Assembly (NCBI RefSeq): GCF_001427665.1
Contig: NZ_LMHC01000027.1
Coordinates: forward strand, 45,736 to 109,735
DNA length: 64,000 nt
Direction: 5' to 3'
Origin: Caulobacter sp. Root655
GTDB taxonomy: Bacteria > Pseudomonadota > Alphaproteobacteria > Caulobacterales > Caulobacteraceae
This document shows, in pieces, positions 17,467 to 25,237 of this stretch. The notes beneath the pieces were generated by a model. The model saw only the letters and a list, made by a program, of their open reading frames with translations. It searched no databases and had not been told where the DNA came from. The stretch's first letter is position 1. Each line of letters opens with the position of its first letter. A program made the position numbers and the translations under genes.

Positions 17467-19649
17467 ACGCGCCCTTCAACAAGCTCGCGCCGCAAGATGG
17501 CGTCAGCCGCCGGGAACTGATGGTGGTCGGCGCGGCCCTGGTCGGCGGCGCCCTGGTGGTCGGCTGCTCGCCCGCCGACCTGATGAGCGCCGGCTCCAAG
17601 GTCGAAGTCGGGGCCTTCGGACCGTTCATCCGCTTCGATCCCGACGGCGCGGTGACCGTGCTGTCCAAGCACATCGAATTTGGCCAGGGCAACCATGCGG
17701 GCCTGGCGGCCATCGTCGCCGAGGAACTGGACGCCGACTGGAACCGCGTGAAGGTCGTGCACGCCCCGGCCAACGCCAAGCTCTACGGCAACACCGGCAT
17801 GGGGGTGCAACTGACCGGCGGCTCGTCGGCGATCTCCAACTCGTGGGACCAGCTGCGCAAGGCCGGGGCCGGGGCGCGGGCGATGTTCGTGCAGGCCGCG
17901 GCCACCCAGTGGAACGTCCCGGCCAGTGAAATTACCGTCAAGGACAGCGTCGTCAGCCACGGGAGCGGCAAGAGCGCCGGCTTCGGCCAACTGATCGCCG
18001 ACGCCGCCAAGGTCGCGCCGCCCGAAAGCCCGTCCCTGAAGGACCCCAAGACCTTCACCCTGATCGGCACCGACCGGGTGCGCCGCAAGGACAGCCAGGC
18101 CAAGAGCGACGGCACCGCCCGCTACACCCAGGACGTCCAGCTGCCCAACATGCTGGTGGCGGTGGTCGCCCACGCCCCGCGCTTCGGCGGCGTGGTCAAG
18201 AGCTTCAACGGCGACGACGCCAAGAAGGTGGCCGGGGTGGTCGACGTCTACCAGATCCCGACCGGGATCGCGGTGGTCGCCGACAGCACCTACGCCGCCC
18301 GCATGGGCCGCGAGGCGCTGAAGGTCGAGTGGGACCTGGGCAAGGCCGAGACTCGCGACTCGGCGACGATCGCCGGCCAGTGGCGCGACATCGCCGCCGG
18401 CAAGGGTCCGTCCGACCTGAAGTGGGAAGCCTTCGATTCCAAGGGCGACGCCGCGGCGGCGGCCGGAGGAAAGGACGCCTTCGAGACCACTTACGACTTC
18501 CCCTACCTGGCCCACGCGACCATGGAGCCGATGAATTGCGTGGCCCAGGTCGACGGCAACAAGGTCAAGTTGACCCACGGCTCGCAGGGCCAGACCCTGG
18601 ACCAGATGGCCGCCGCCAAGATCGTCGGGACCCTGCCGGGCTCGGTCGAGATCGAGACCCTGTTCGCCGGCGGCTCGTTCGGCAGGCGGGCCAACTTCCA
18701 GTCCGACTACGTGGCCGAATGCGTGCACATCGCCAAGAAGGTGGGCGGCAATCGGCCGGTGAAGCTGATCTGGACTCGCGAGGACGACATGCGGGCCGGC
18801 TATTTCCGGCCGATCGTCCACCACGCGGTGCGCGTCACCCTCGACAAGGACGGCTATCCGGCCACCTGGCGCCATCGGATCGTCACCCAGTCGATCATGA
18901 AGGGCTCGCCGATGCCGGCCAAGGGTCCCGACCAGACGGCGATCGAGGGCACGGCCGGTTCGCCCTATCTGAAGGCCACGCCGATCGTCGACGCCCAGCT
19001 GGCCCTGCCCGAGGCCGGCGTGCCGGTGCTGTGGTGGCGCTCGGTGGGCGCGACCCACACCGCCTTCGTGATGGAGCACACCATCGACCAGCTGGCCGGC
19101 AAGGCCGGCAAGGATCCGGTTGACTACCGCCGCGCCCTCTACGCCAAGGCCGGGGCCAACCGGCACCTGGCGGCGCTGAACCTGGCGGTCGAGAAGGCCG
19201 GGCCGGCCCCGGCCGCCGGCTGGACGCGCGGCGTGGCGGTGCACGAGAGCTTCGGCTCGGTGGTCGCCCAGGTCGCCGAGGTCAAGCTGGTCGACGGTCA
19301 GCCGCGGGTCGGCCGGGTGGTCACCGCCATCGACTGCGGCGTCGCGGTGTCGCCCGACCAGGTCGCCGCCCAGATGGAGGGCGGAACCTGCTACGGCCTG
19401 TCGGCGGCGCTCTACGGCGAGGTCACCCTGACGGGCGGCGCGGTCGACCAGAGCAATTTCGACACCTACCGCGTGTTGCGGATCAACGAGGCGCCGACCG
19501 TCGAGACCCACATCGTGCCGTCGGGCGCCGCGCCCAGCGGGGTGGGCGAGCCGGGCACGCCGGTGATCGGGCCGGCCGTGGCCAACGCCCTGTTGGCGAT
19601 CTCGAAGACCCCGACCACGCGGTTGCCGTTCGTCCGGTCCCAGGCCTGA
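17463..19649 (+). CDS. iorB: Molybdopterin-binding subunit of an isoquinoline 1-oxidoreductase-type enzyme
   Basis: Large catalytic subunit, 728 residues, binding the molybdenum-cytosine-dinucleotide cofactor. It begins with a twin-arginine signal (SRRELMVVGAALVGGALVV) ending VVGCS, which also fits a lipobox. Export of the folded enzyme with membrane anchoring is therefore likely. Family blocks include FEFGQ-type IEFGQGNHAGLA, GGSFGRRANFQSDYV, WWRSVGATHTAFVME and the active-site GEPGTPVIGPAVANA with Glu696. The physiological substrate is probably an aldehyde or N-heterocycle, not identifiable here. Cofactor genes mocA, moaA-E and xdhC lie within 7 kb. Confidence 0.92.
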   Translation: MNAPFNKLAPQDGVSRRELMVVGAALVGGALVVGCSPADLMSAGSKVEVGAFGPFIRFDPDGAVTVLSKHIEFGQGNHAGLAAIVAEELDADWNRVKVVHAPANAKLYGNTGMGVQLTGGSSAISNSWDQLRKAGAGARAMFVQAAATQWNVPASEITVKDSVVSHGSGKSAGFGQLIADAAKVAPPESPSLKDPKTFTLIGTDRVRRKDSQAKSDGTARYTQDVQLPNMLVAVVAHAPRFGGVVKSFNGDDAKKVAGVVDVYQIPTGIAVVADSTYAARMGREALKVEWDLGKAETRDSATIAGQWRDIAAGKGPSDLKWEAFDSKGDAAAAAGGKDAFETTYDFPYLAHATMEPMNCVAQVDGNKVKLTHGSQGQTLDQMAAAKIVGTLPGSVEIETLFAGGSFGRRANFQSDYVAECVHIAKKVGGNRPVKLIWTREDDMRAGYFRPIVHHAVRVTLDKDGYPATWRHRIVTQSIMKGSPMPAKGPDQTAIEGTAGSPYLKATPIVDAQLALPEAGVPVLWWRSVGATHTAFVMEHTIDQLAGKAGKDPVDYRRALYAKAGANRHLAALNLAVEKAGPAPAAGWTRGVAVHESFGSVVAQVAEVKLVDGQPRVGRVVTAIDCGVAVSPDQVAAQMEGGTCYGLSAALYGEVTLTGGAVDQSNFDTYRVLRINEAPTVETHIVPSGAAPSGVGEPGTPVIGPAVANALLAISKTPTTRLPFVRSQA

Positions 19650-19759
19650 CGGCGCCTTGGGGCCGATCCGGGCGTTCTTTTTGATGGATCGCGCCCTTGT
19701 TGGGCGTGGTCGTGCAACTGTAGCTGGACGGAACGCGAGCAGAGACCCATTTTAGCGTC

Positions 19760-20464
19760 ATGGTGGACTCCGGCGACAACCACGGTTTCGAAAGGCTGAC
19801 CCCGCGTGAGCGGGAGATTCTGCGCCTGATCGCCCAGCACCGGCAGGGCAAGGAAATCGCCCGCCTGCTGCAGTTGTCGCCCAAGACGGTCGAGATGCAC
19901 GTGCTCAGCGCACGGCGTCGCGTGGGCGGCCTGGGCCGTCGCGACGCGGCCCTGGCCTTCATCGCCTGGGAAACCGACCCCGGTAATGACTACCGTAAGC
20001 AATCAGCCGAGCTAGCCACGGCCGCCCCCCGGGTCTTCTCTCGCTCCAACAGCGAGAGCAGCCATGACGAAACCTTCCACGCCGACACAGCCGCCAGCCT
20101 TCTTCATAGCGAGTTGGCAATCGCTGGAAGAGGGCCTGACCCTGATGGCCGGGACGCCCGAGCGCGGCCGCCTGGTGCCGGAGACGGTGTCGGCGTTGCG
20201 CAAGGCTCAGGCGGCGGGCGATCCGCCCAGCAAGCTGCTTCTCCGGGTCTTGGCGGCCACGGCCTTCCTGGCCGACGACTCGCCCCTGCGGAACATGGAA
20301 GGGGTTGGCGCGATGACCTGACTCCCATGCAATGGCTGGGCTTGATCCTCGCCGTGGCCGCGCTGGGCGGTGTCCTGCTCGGGATGGTGACGATGGGCGC
20401 CCATGAATTCCTCTTCGCCCTTCAGCGGTTCCGCGAGGGCTGGAGCCCGCCTCCGGCGCACTGA
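19760..20464 (+). CDS. LuxR-type HTH regulator (C-terminal limit uncertain)
   Basis: Residues 10-75 are a clear LuxR/FixJ DNA-binding domain (LTPREREILRLIAQHRQGKE, LLQLSPKTVEMHVLSARRRVG). No receiver or ligand domain precedes it. The frame stays open for 234 codons and ends in a hydrophobic stretch (LGLILAVAALGGVLLGMV). However, codons ~100-189 have shadow-like Gly/Arg-rich composition, and an independent gene (20064-20321) occupies that stretch in another frame. The real regulator may therefore end near 20040 through a frameshift or unusual decoding, or it may be a membrane-tethered LuxR. An 8-bp hairpin lies at 20038-20058. Confidence 0.6.
   Translation: MVDSGDNHGFERLTPREREILRLIAQHRQGKEIARLLQLSPKTVEMHVLSARRRVGGLGRRDAALAFIAWETDPGNDYRKQSAELATAAPRVFSRSNSESSHDETFHADTAASLLHSELAIAGRGPDPDGRDARARPPGAGDGVGVAQGSGGGRSAQQAASPGLGGHGLPGRRLAPAEHGRGWRDDLTPMQWLGLILAVAALGGVLLGMVTMGAHEFLFALQRFREGWSPPPAH
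20038..20058 (+). terminator. Small hairpin inside the LuxR open frame
   Basis: CTCTCGCT (20038-20045) pairs perfectly with AGCGAGAG (20051-20058) around a CCAAC loop. It lies just before the ATG of the next gene. There is no T-run, so it may be a weak terminator or a translational control stem. Confidence 0.35.
20064..20321 (+). CDS. Hypothetical 85-residue protein overlapping the LuxR frame
   Basis: ATG 20064 has a GAGAG-type ribosome site (20053-20057). The product is a plausible soluble helical protein (FIASWQSLEEGLTLMAG, TVSALRKAQAAGDPPSKLLL, AATAFLADD), with third-position GC bias in this frame. It overlaps the open frame of the preceding regulator in a different register, so only one of the two can be real over this stretch, unless they are overlapping genes. 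The family is not recognised. Confidence 0.5.
   Translation: MTKPSTPTQPPAFFIASWQSLEEGLTLMAGTPERGRLVPETVSALRKAQAAGDPPSKLLLRVLAATAFLADDSPLRNMEGVGAMT
20327..20464 (+). CDS. 45-residue single-span membrane protein (alternative to the LuxR C-terminus)
   Basis: ATG 20327, five bases after the preceding stop, opens a 45-codon frame with one transmembrane helix (LGLILAVAALGGVLLGMVTM) and a short tail (LQRFREGWSPPPAH). It is in the same register as the LuxR frame, so it is either that protein's membrane tail or a separate small gene. Spacing and the preceding small gene favour separate translation. Function unknown. Confidence 0.4.
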   Translation: MQWLGLILAVAALGGVLLGMVTMGAHEFLFALQRFREGWSPPPAH

Positions 20465-20537
20465 CGCCGATCTTCCACTGAACAATTCATCGACTTGAAC
20501 GTGCGGGGGGGACCCGTGCGACCGGGAGAGTCATGCC

Positions 20538-20885
20538 ATGAAACGTACCGAAGCCGCCCGCGCTGGCGCCGAGAAGCTGAAGCGCGCCGAAGCCGCGATC
20601 GACGCCGCCCTGCGCGAGACCGCCGAATTGATGGGCCTGCTGCCCTCGTTGCGTCTGGAAGCCAAGCTGTCGGCCGTGCTCGGCCAGGACGCCGTCGCCA
20701 ACCTCGGCGAGACCCTGAGCCACATCGTTTCGGCCCGCCGGACCATCATCGAGGCGCATGGCGCCCTTTTCACCGTGCGCGCTCAGATGGGTTGCGGCGC
20801 TCTGGCGATGGGCGACACCGACAAGACGGGCGATCAGCCCCGGACGTCGGGCCTGCACGCCGTGTCGGGAGGGCGCGCCGCATGA
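20538..20885 (+). CDS. Hypothetical small soluble helical protein
   Basis: A 115-residue protein that starts with a charged helix (MKRTEAARAGAEKLKRAEAA) and continues with LRETAELMGLLPSLRLEAKL and a second helical block. It has no signal peptide or membrane segment. ATG 20538 follows a GGGAGAG ribosome site (20522-20528). It overlaps the next gene by ATGA, so the two form a coupled pair. I do not recognise the family. Confidence 0.65.
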   Translation: MKRTEAARAGAEKLKRAEAAIDAALRETAELMGLLPSLRLEAKLSAVLGQDAVANLGETLSHIVSARRTIIEAHGALFTVRAQMGCGALAMGDTDKTGDQPRTSGLHAVSGGRAA

Positions 20886-21100
20886 GCACCACCCAGACCG
20901 CCCCGCATGACGCCATGCACGACGAGCTGAACGAGTTCCGGCGCCACCTGCGGATCCTCGGGCCGGTGCAGCGCCGGATCCTGTCGGTGCTGATGCCGCA
21001 GCTCGTCGCCCTGGAGCAGGCCGGTGACGCCGACGGCGCCCTGAACATCATCGAAGAAGTGAAGTCGATCCTGTGGGAAGGCCGCCGAACCCGGCACTGA
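20882..21100 (+). CDS. Hypothetical 72-residue protein, second of a coupled pair
   Basis: A short helical protein (MHDELNEFRRHLRILGPVQR, ILSVLMPQLVALEQAGD). Its ATG overlaps the stop of the previous gene (ATGA, 20882-20885). There is no membrane segment and I recognise no family. The overlap and the strong terminator just after it show a two-gene transcript, which suggests that the two products work together. Confidence 0.6.
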   Translation: MSTTQTAPHDAMHDELNEFRRHLRILGPVQRRILSVLMPQLVALEQAGDADGALNIIEEVKSILWEGRRTRH

Positions 21101-21107
21101 CCGCCAG

Positions 21108-21135
21108 GAGCTTCCGGATCGGAAGCTCTTGTTTC
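21108..21135 (+). terminator. Rho-independent terminator
   Basis: GAGCTTCC (21108-21115), loop GGATC, then GGAAGCTC (21121-21128) and a T-rich tail (TTGTTTCTTGTT). It ends the two-gene unit at 20538-21100. Confidence 0.85.
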
Positions 21136-21259
21136 TTGTTCCAACGTTTTTTCTTCACGCCAACCGTATCCGCTTCGCTCGGGAATGCTCTAGGTTGCTT
21201 CTCGAACAGTTATGCTTGCGGCATGGTGGCGCTCGAATTCCAGTCGAGCGTCACCACCT

Positions 21260-21691
21260 GTGCAACTTCACACCCTCATCTCCCTGGGCGTCGCGGTCGC
21301 GGTCGCCGGCGCGGCGGTCAAGTTCGGCGACTACAGCGCCCGTCGGATCGGCGTGGCGGTTCTCGTCGCCTGGCTGGGGTCGCAACTGCTCGACAGCAAC
21401 AACGCTTACAAGACCGATCTGGCGATGCTGGCGCTCGACGCGGCGACCCTGGTCTATTTCGTCTGGATCTCGATCCGATCCCGACGCTTGTGGACCGTCG
21501 TCGCCTCGGCCTTCATGGCGATCATCGTCGCCTCGCACGTGGCCACGACGATCGACCTGCGGGTGACCATCGACACCTTCAAGGTCAGCATGGCGATCTG
21601 GAGCTACGGCATCCTGCTGTGCCTGGTCTTCGGAACCTGGGCCGGCTGGCGTGAGCGCCGGCGCGCGGCGGCGTCCCAGGACCGACCCTGA
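21260..21691 (+). CDS. Hypothetical four-helix membrane protein
   Basis: From GTG 21260 the product has 143 residues with about four hydrophobic helices: LISLGVAVAVAGAAVKFG, IGVAVLVAWLGSQLL, LWTVVASAFMAIIVASHV and AIWSYGILLCLVFGTWAGW. A short basic tail follows. A longer start at ATG 21212 adds 16 polar residues that do not resemble a membrane protein start. The family is not recognised. It converges with the mocA-like gene, leaving only 4 bp between stops. Confidence 0.6.
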   Translation: MQLHTLISLGVAVAVAGAAVKFGDYSARRIGVAVLVAWLGSQLLDSNNAYKTDLAMLALDAATLVYFVWISIRSRRLWTVVASAFMAIIVASHVATTIDLRVTIDTFKVSMAIWSYGILLCLVFGTWAGWRERRRAAASQDRP

Positions 21692-21695
21692 GGGG

Positions 21696-22301
21696 TCAAG
21701 CCAGGTCCTCGGGCCGATCGACGTCGAACAGCACGCCGAGGTCGGTGGTGTCGACCAGCTTCAGCCGGGCGCCGGCCTCGGCCAGCACCCGCTGCGCGCC
21801 GGCGTCGCCGGACAAGGCCCGCAAGGCCTCGAAATGCGCCCGTCCGAACAGCACCGGATGGCCGCGCCGGTCGCCGACCCGGGGCGCGGCCAGGTCGGAG
21901 CCCTCCCGCAGCGCCCGGGCCAGGGCGCGCGGAACCTCCGGCGGGATGCACGGCATGTCGCCGAGGAAGACGAAGGCCCCGTCGGCGTCGGCGGGCAGGG
22001 CCAGGGCCGCCGTCCGCAGCGACGCGCCCATGCCCTCGGCCGCCTCGGTGACCACGACGATCGTCAGGTCATCCTCGCGCCCGAGGCCGCGCGCATGGTC
22101 CCGAGCGAGCGCCGCCAAGTCCGGATCACCGTCCGTGGCCAGGATCACGCCGCGCGCCGGGGCGGCGAAGGCGGCGTCCAGGGCGCCGGCGACCAGCGGC
22201 CGGCCCGCGAAAATCGCGGTCAGCTTGCGCCCTCCAAACCGCCGTCCGGCCCCGGCCGCCAGGACGATGGCCTCCAGTCGCGTGCTTTCACTTCCCGCCA
22301 T
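21696..22301 (-). CDS. mocA: Molybdenum cofactor cytidylyltransferase-like protein (MocA/MobA family)
   Basis: A 201-residue nucleotidyltransferase with the NTP-transferase signature LAAGAGRRFGGRKL (residues 14-27), a metal-binding FLGDMPCIPPEV and the RGHPVLFGRAHF block. MocA makes the cytosine dinucleotide form of the molybdenum cofactor, which xanthine-oxidase-family enzymes such as the nearby IorAB use; the MobA guanylyl type is the alternative. It is divergent from moaA with 28 bp between starts, so the two probably share a promoter region. Confidence 0.82.
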   Translation of the reverse strand: MAGSESTRLEAIVLAAGAGRRFGGRKLTAIFAGRPLVAGALDAAFAAPARGVILATDGDPDLAALARDHARGLGREDDLTIVVVTEAAEGMGASLRTAALALPADADGAFVFLGDMPCIPPEVPRALARALREGSDLAAPRVGDRRGHPVLFGRAHFEALRALSGDAGAQRVLAEAGARLKLVDTTDLGVLFDVDRPEDLA

Positions 22302-22329
22302 GCCGTCCCGCGCCTATCTTAGGGGGGCC

Positions 22330-23376
22330 ATGACGCCTTATGACGCCAGCCCCGCGCAAGCGGTCTCTCGTTCGTCGCGCCCGCCCGTCCGTCTGATCGA
22401 CGGCTTTGGGCGCGCGGTGACCTATCTGCGCGTCTCGGTCACCGACCGCTGCGACCTGCGCTGCACCTATTGCATGGCCGAGCACATGACCTTCCTGCCC
22501 AAGGCGGAAGTGCTGTCGCTGGAGGAGCTGGACCGTCTGGCCTCGGCCTTCGTCGAGTTGGGCGTTCGCAAGCTGCGACTAACCGGCGGCGAGCCCCTGG
22601 TGCGCAAGGGGATCATGACCCTGGTCGAGAACCTGTCGCGCCATCTGCGCAGCGGCGCCCTGGACGAACTGACCCTGACCACCAACGGCACCCAGCTGGC
22701 CCAGCACGCGGGCGACCTGGCGCGGCTGGGCGTCAAGCGGATCAACGTCTCGCTCGACACCCTCAAGCCCGAGCTGTTCCGCAAGCTGACCCGCGGCGGC
22801 GATCTTTCGAAGGTGCTGGCCGGGATCGACGCGGCCCTGGCGGCCGGCATCCAGGTCAAGATCAACGCCGTGGCTCTGAAGAGCGACAACGCCGCCGAGC
22901 TGCCGGCCCTGATCCAATGGGCGCACGGCCTGGGCGCCGACATGACCCTGATCGAGACCATGCCGCTGGGCGAGATCGAGGAAGACCGCACCGACCAGTA
23001 CCTGTCGCTGGCGGACGTGCGCCGCGACCTGGCCTCGTTCTGGACCCTGACCGACCTGACCTACGCCACCGGCGGCCCGGCCCGCTATGTGCGGGTCGAG
23101 GAGACCGGCGGGCGCCTGGGCCTGATCACCCCGCTGAGCCACAATTTCTGCGAGGCCTGCAATCGCGTGCGGCTGACCTGCACCGGCACCCTGCACACCT
23201 GTCTGGGCCGCGACGACGCCAGCGACCTGCGGGCGGTGATCCGGGCCGGGGCCGACGACGCGGCGCTGGACCAGGCGATCTTCGCGGCCATCGGCGCCAA
23301 GCCCGAGGGGCACGACTTCCACATCGACGCCGCCCGGCCGGCCGTGGCCCGCCACATGTCGACGACCGGTGGTTAG
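22330..23376 (+). CDS. moaA: GTP 3',8-cyclase MoaA
   Basis: The radical-SAM enzyme for the first step of molybdenum cofactor synthesis (GTP to 3',8-cH2GTP). It has 348 residues. The N-terminal cluster ligands are Cys41, Cys45 and Cys48 (DRCDLRCTYCM). The C-terminal cluster ligands are Cys274, Cys277 and Cys291 (FCEACNRVRLTC and LHTC). The chain ends in the conserved Gly-Gly tail needed for activity. ATG 22330 is preferred within a longer open frame. It starts the moaA-D-E-B-C series, with moaD 15 bp later. Confidence 0.97.
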   Translation: MTPYDASPAQAVSRSSRPPVRLIDGFGRAVTYLRVSVTDRCDLRCTYCMAEHMTFLPKAEVLSLEELDRLASAFVELGVRKLRLTGGEPLVRKGIMTLVENLSRHLRSGALDELTLTTNGTQLAQHAGDLARLGVKRINVSLDTLKPELFRKLTRGGDLSKVLAGIDAALAAGIQVKINAVALKSDNAAELPALIQWAHGLGADMTLIETMPLGEIEEDRTDQYLSLADVRRDLASFWTLTDLTYATGGPARYVRVEETGGRLGLITPLSHNFCEACNRVRLTCTGTLHTCLGRDDASDLRAVIRAGADDAALDQAIFAAIGAKPEGHDFHIDAARPAVARHMSTTGG

Positions 23377-23391
23377 GGAGGGCGGCTGAGC

Positions 23392-23631
23392 ATGGCGCGG
23401 GTGCTGCTGTTCGGACGGCTGGCGGACCTCGCCGGCTGGCGCGACCGGGCCGTCGAGGCCGGATCGCTGAATGGGCTGCGCGGTGTGTTGGCGGGCGTCG
23501 ATCCGGCGCTCGGCGAGGCCCTGGCCGGTCCCGGCGTGCAGGTGGCGGTCGACAAGACCATCGTTCGCGGCGAGGCGCCGCTGGCCGCCGGGTCCGAGGT
23601 GGCCTTCCTGCCGCCGATGAGCGGCGGATGA
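23392..23631 (+). CDS. moaD: Molybdopterin synthase sulfur carrier subunit MoaD
   Basis: A 79-residue ubiquitin-fold sulfur carrier ending in the required Gly-Gly (FLPPMSGG), which is thiocarboxylated to donate sulfur to precursor Z. The start MARVLLFGRLADLAG is typical. Its TGA overlaps the moaE ATG (ATGA, 23628-23631), as expected for subunits of one heterotetramer. Confidence 0.95.
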   Translation: MARVLLFGRLADLAGWRDRAVEAGSLNGLRGVLAGVDPALGEALAGPGVQVAVDKTIVRGEAPLAAGSEVAFLPPMSGG

Positions 23632-24083
23632 CCACCCCCTCCAAGATCGCTTTGACTTCCGAGCCGTTCGAGCCGGGCGCGCTGCTGACCGCCTTCTGCG
23701 CCGGCCGTGACGAGACCGGCGCGGTGGCCAGCTTCGCCGGCCTGGCCCGGGCCGAGAAGGGCGCGGCCGTGGCCCTGGAGCTGGAGGCCTATCCCGGCTT
23801 CACCGACACGGCGATCGCCGCCTTCGCCGACGACGCCAAGACCCGCTTCGGGTTGCAGGACTACGCCATCGTCCATCGCGTCGGCCGCATCGCGCCGGGC
23901 GAGGCGATCGTCTTCGTGGCCACCGCCGCGGTCCACCGCCGCGCCGCCTTCGAGGCCTGCGACTTCCTGATGGACTATCTCAAGAGCCGCGCCCCCTTCT
24001 GGAAGAAGGAGCACGGCCCGGACGGCGGTCGCTGGATCGAACCGACGGCTCAGGATAGGACCGACGCGCAGCGCTGGGATTAG
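23628..24083 (+). CDS. moaE: Molybdopterin synthase catalytic subunit MoaE
   Basis: A 151-residue large subunit of molybdopterin synthase, which inserts the dithiolene sulfurs. Landmarks are GAVASFAGLAR, LELEAYPGFTD, HRVGRIAPGEAIVFVATAA, HRRAAFEACDFLMDYLKSRA and the catalytic Lys region APFWKKE. It starts by overlap with moaD and is followed 10 bp later by moaB. Confidence 0.96.
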   Translation: MTTPSKIALTSEPFEPGALLTAFCAGRDETGAVASFAGLARAEKGAAVALELEAYPGFTDTAIAAFADDAKTRFGLQDYAIVHRVGRIAPGEAIVFVATAAVHRRAAFEACDFLMDYLKSRAPFWKKEHGPDGGRWIEPTAQDRTDAQRWD

Positions 24084-24093
24084 GAGACAACAG

Positions 24094-24648
24094 ATGTCGG
24101 CAGCCGGTCTCACCCCGGGCGGCGGTATCAAGCCGGACCTTCCGTTCACGCCCGTGCGCGTGGCGATCCTGACGATTTCCGACACTCGCGACGAGGACAG
24201 CGACACCTCCGGCCAGGTGCTGATCGACCGGGTCAAGGCGGCCGGCCATGAACTGGCCGGCCGGGCGGTGGTCCGCGACGACGTCGAGCGCATCCGCCAG
24301 ACGGTGCGCGACTGGATCGCCTCGGGTCAGGTCGACGCCATCGTCACCACCGGCGGCACCGGCCTGACCGGCCGCGACGTGACGGTCGAGGCGCTTGAGC
24401 CGCTGTTCGACAAGAAGATCGACGGTTTCTCGGTGGTGTTCCACATGGTCAGCTACCAGTCGGTGGGTCTTTCGACCCTGCAGTCGCGGGCCACGGCCGG
24501 GCTGATCGGCGGGGTGTTCGTGTTCTGCCTGCCGGGCAGCAACGGCGCGGTGCGCGACGGCTGGGACAAGGTCATTTCCCAGCAGTTGGACAGTCGCCAC
24601 AAGCCCTGCAACATGGTCGAGCTGATGCCGAGGCTGCTGGAGAAATGA
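24094..24648 (+). CDS. moaB: Molybdenum cofactor biosynthesis protein MoaB (molybdopterin adenylyltransferase family)
   Basis: A 184-residue MoaB/Mog-type protein with the nucleotide-binding VAILTISDTRDEDSDTSG, the signature TTGGTGLTGRDVTVEAL and FCLPGSNGAVRDGWD. Members adenylylate molybdopterin before metal insertion. In organisms without a separate mogA this gene may perform that step. AGGAGA before ATG 24094 is a good ribosome site. It overlaps moaC by ATGA. Confidence 0.93.
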   Translation: MSAAGLTPGGGIKPDLPFTPVRVAILTISDTRDEDSDTSGQVLIDRVKAAGHELAGRAVVRDDVERIRQTVRDWIASGQVDAIVTTGGTGLTGRDVTVEALEPLFDKKIDGFSVVFHMVSYQSVGLSTLQSRATAGLIGGVFVFCLPGSNGAVRDGWDKVISQQLDSRHKPCNMVELMPRLLEK

Positions 24649-25115
24649 CCCGCCTCACCCACATCGACGACCAGGGTCGGGCCCGGATGGTCGACGTCTC
24701 CGAGAAGCCGGCGACGGCCCGGGAGGCGATCGCCGTGGGCTTCGTGCGGATGGCCCCCGAGACCCTGGCCCTGGCCATCTCCGGAACCGGCCGCAAGGGC
24801 GACGTCCGCGCCGTGGCCGAGATCGCCGGGGTGATGGCCGCCAAGAAGACCGCCGACCTCATCCCGCTGTGCCACCCGCTGGCCCTGTCCAAGGTCGAGG
24901 TCTCGGTCGAGCCGGCCGAGGGCGGGCTGGCGGTGATGGCCCGGGTCAAGCTCACCGGCCAGACCGGCGTCGAGATGGAGGCCCTGACCGCCGTGTCGGT
25001 GGCCTGCCTGACGATCTACGACATGCTCAAGGCCGCCGAGAAGGGCATGGTCATCGAGACCGTGCGCCTGGTCGAGAAGACCGGCGGCAAGTCCGGGGAC
25101 TGGCGGGCGGAGTAA
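24645..25115 (+). CDS. moaC: Cyclic pyranopterin monophosphate synthase MoaC
   Basis: The 156-residue partner of MoaA that converts its product to cPMP. Conserved blocks are ARMVDVSEKPATAREA, IPLCHPLALSKV and GVEMEALTAVSVACLTIYDM, with the catalytic Asp/Lys region near AEKGMVIETVRL. ATG 24645 overlaps the moaB stop. It is the last gene of the series, and the family A repeat follows it. Confidence 0.97.
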   Translation: MTRLTHIDDQGRARMVDVSEKPATAREAIAVGFVRMAPETLALAISGTGRKGDVRAVAEIAGVMAAKKTADLIPLCHPLALSKVEVSVEPAEGGLAVMARVKLTGQTGVEMEALTAVSVACLTIYDMLKAAEKGMVIETVRLVEKTGGKSGDWRAE

Positions 25116-25132
25116 ATCTTCGCGCCCCTCGG

Positions 25133-25237
25133 CTGTCATCCCGGACAAGCGCGTAGCGCGCAGATCCGGGACCGCCGGAAATGCTGAGTTCACGCGTCGG
25201 TCCCGGGTCTTCGCTTCGCTACGCCCGGGATGACAAC
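25133..25237. repeat. Intergenic palindromic repeat, family A
   Basis: CTGTCATCCCGGACAAGCGC at the left and ACGCCCGGGATGACAAC at the right are imperfect complements, with an inner pair GATCCGGGACCG / CGGTCCCGGGTC. It fills the gap between moaC and the convergent xdhC gene. Confidence 0.8.

Noticed and set aside
19737..19765. GGAAC upstream of the LuxR gene as an EcfG promoter
   Set aside because: No CGTT-like -10 at 16-17 bp; the bases there are TTTTAG.
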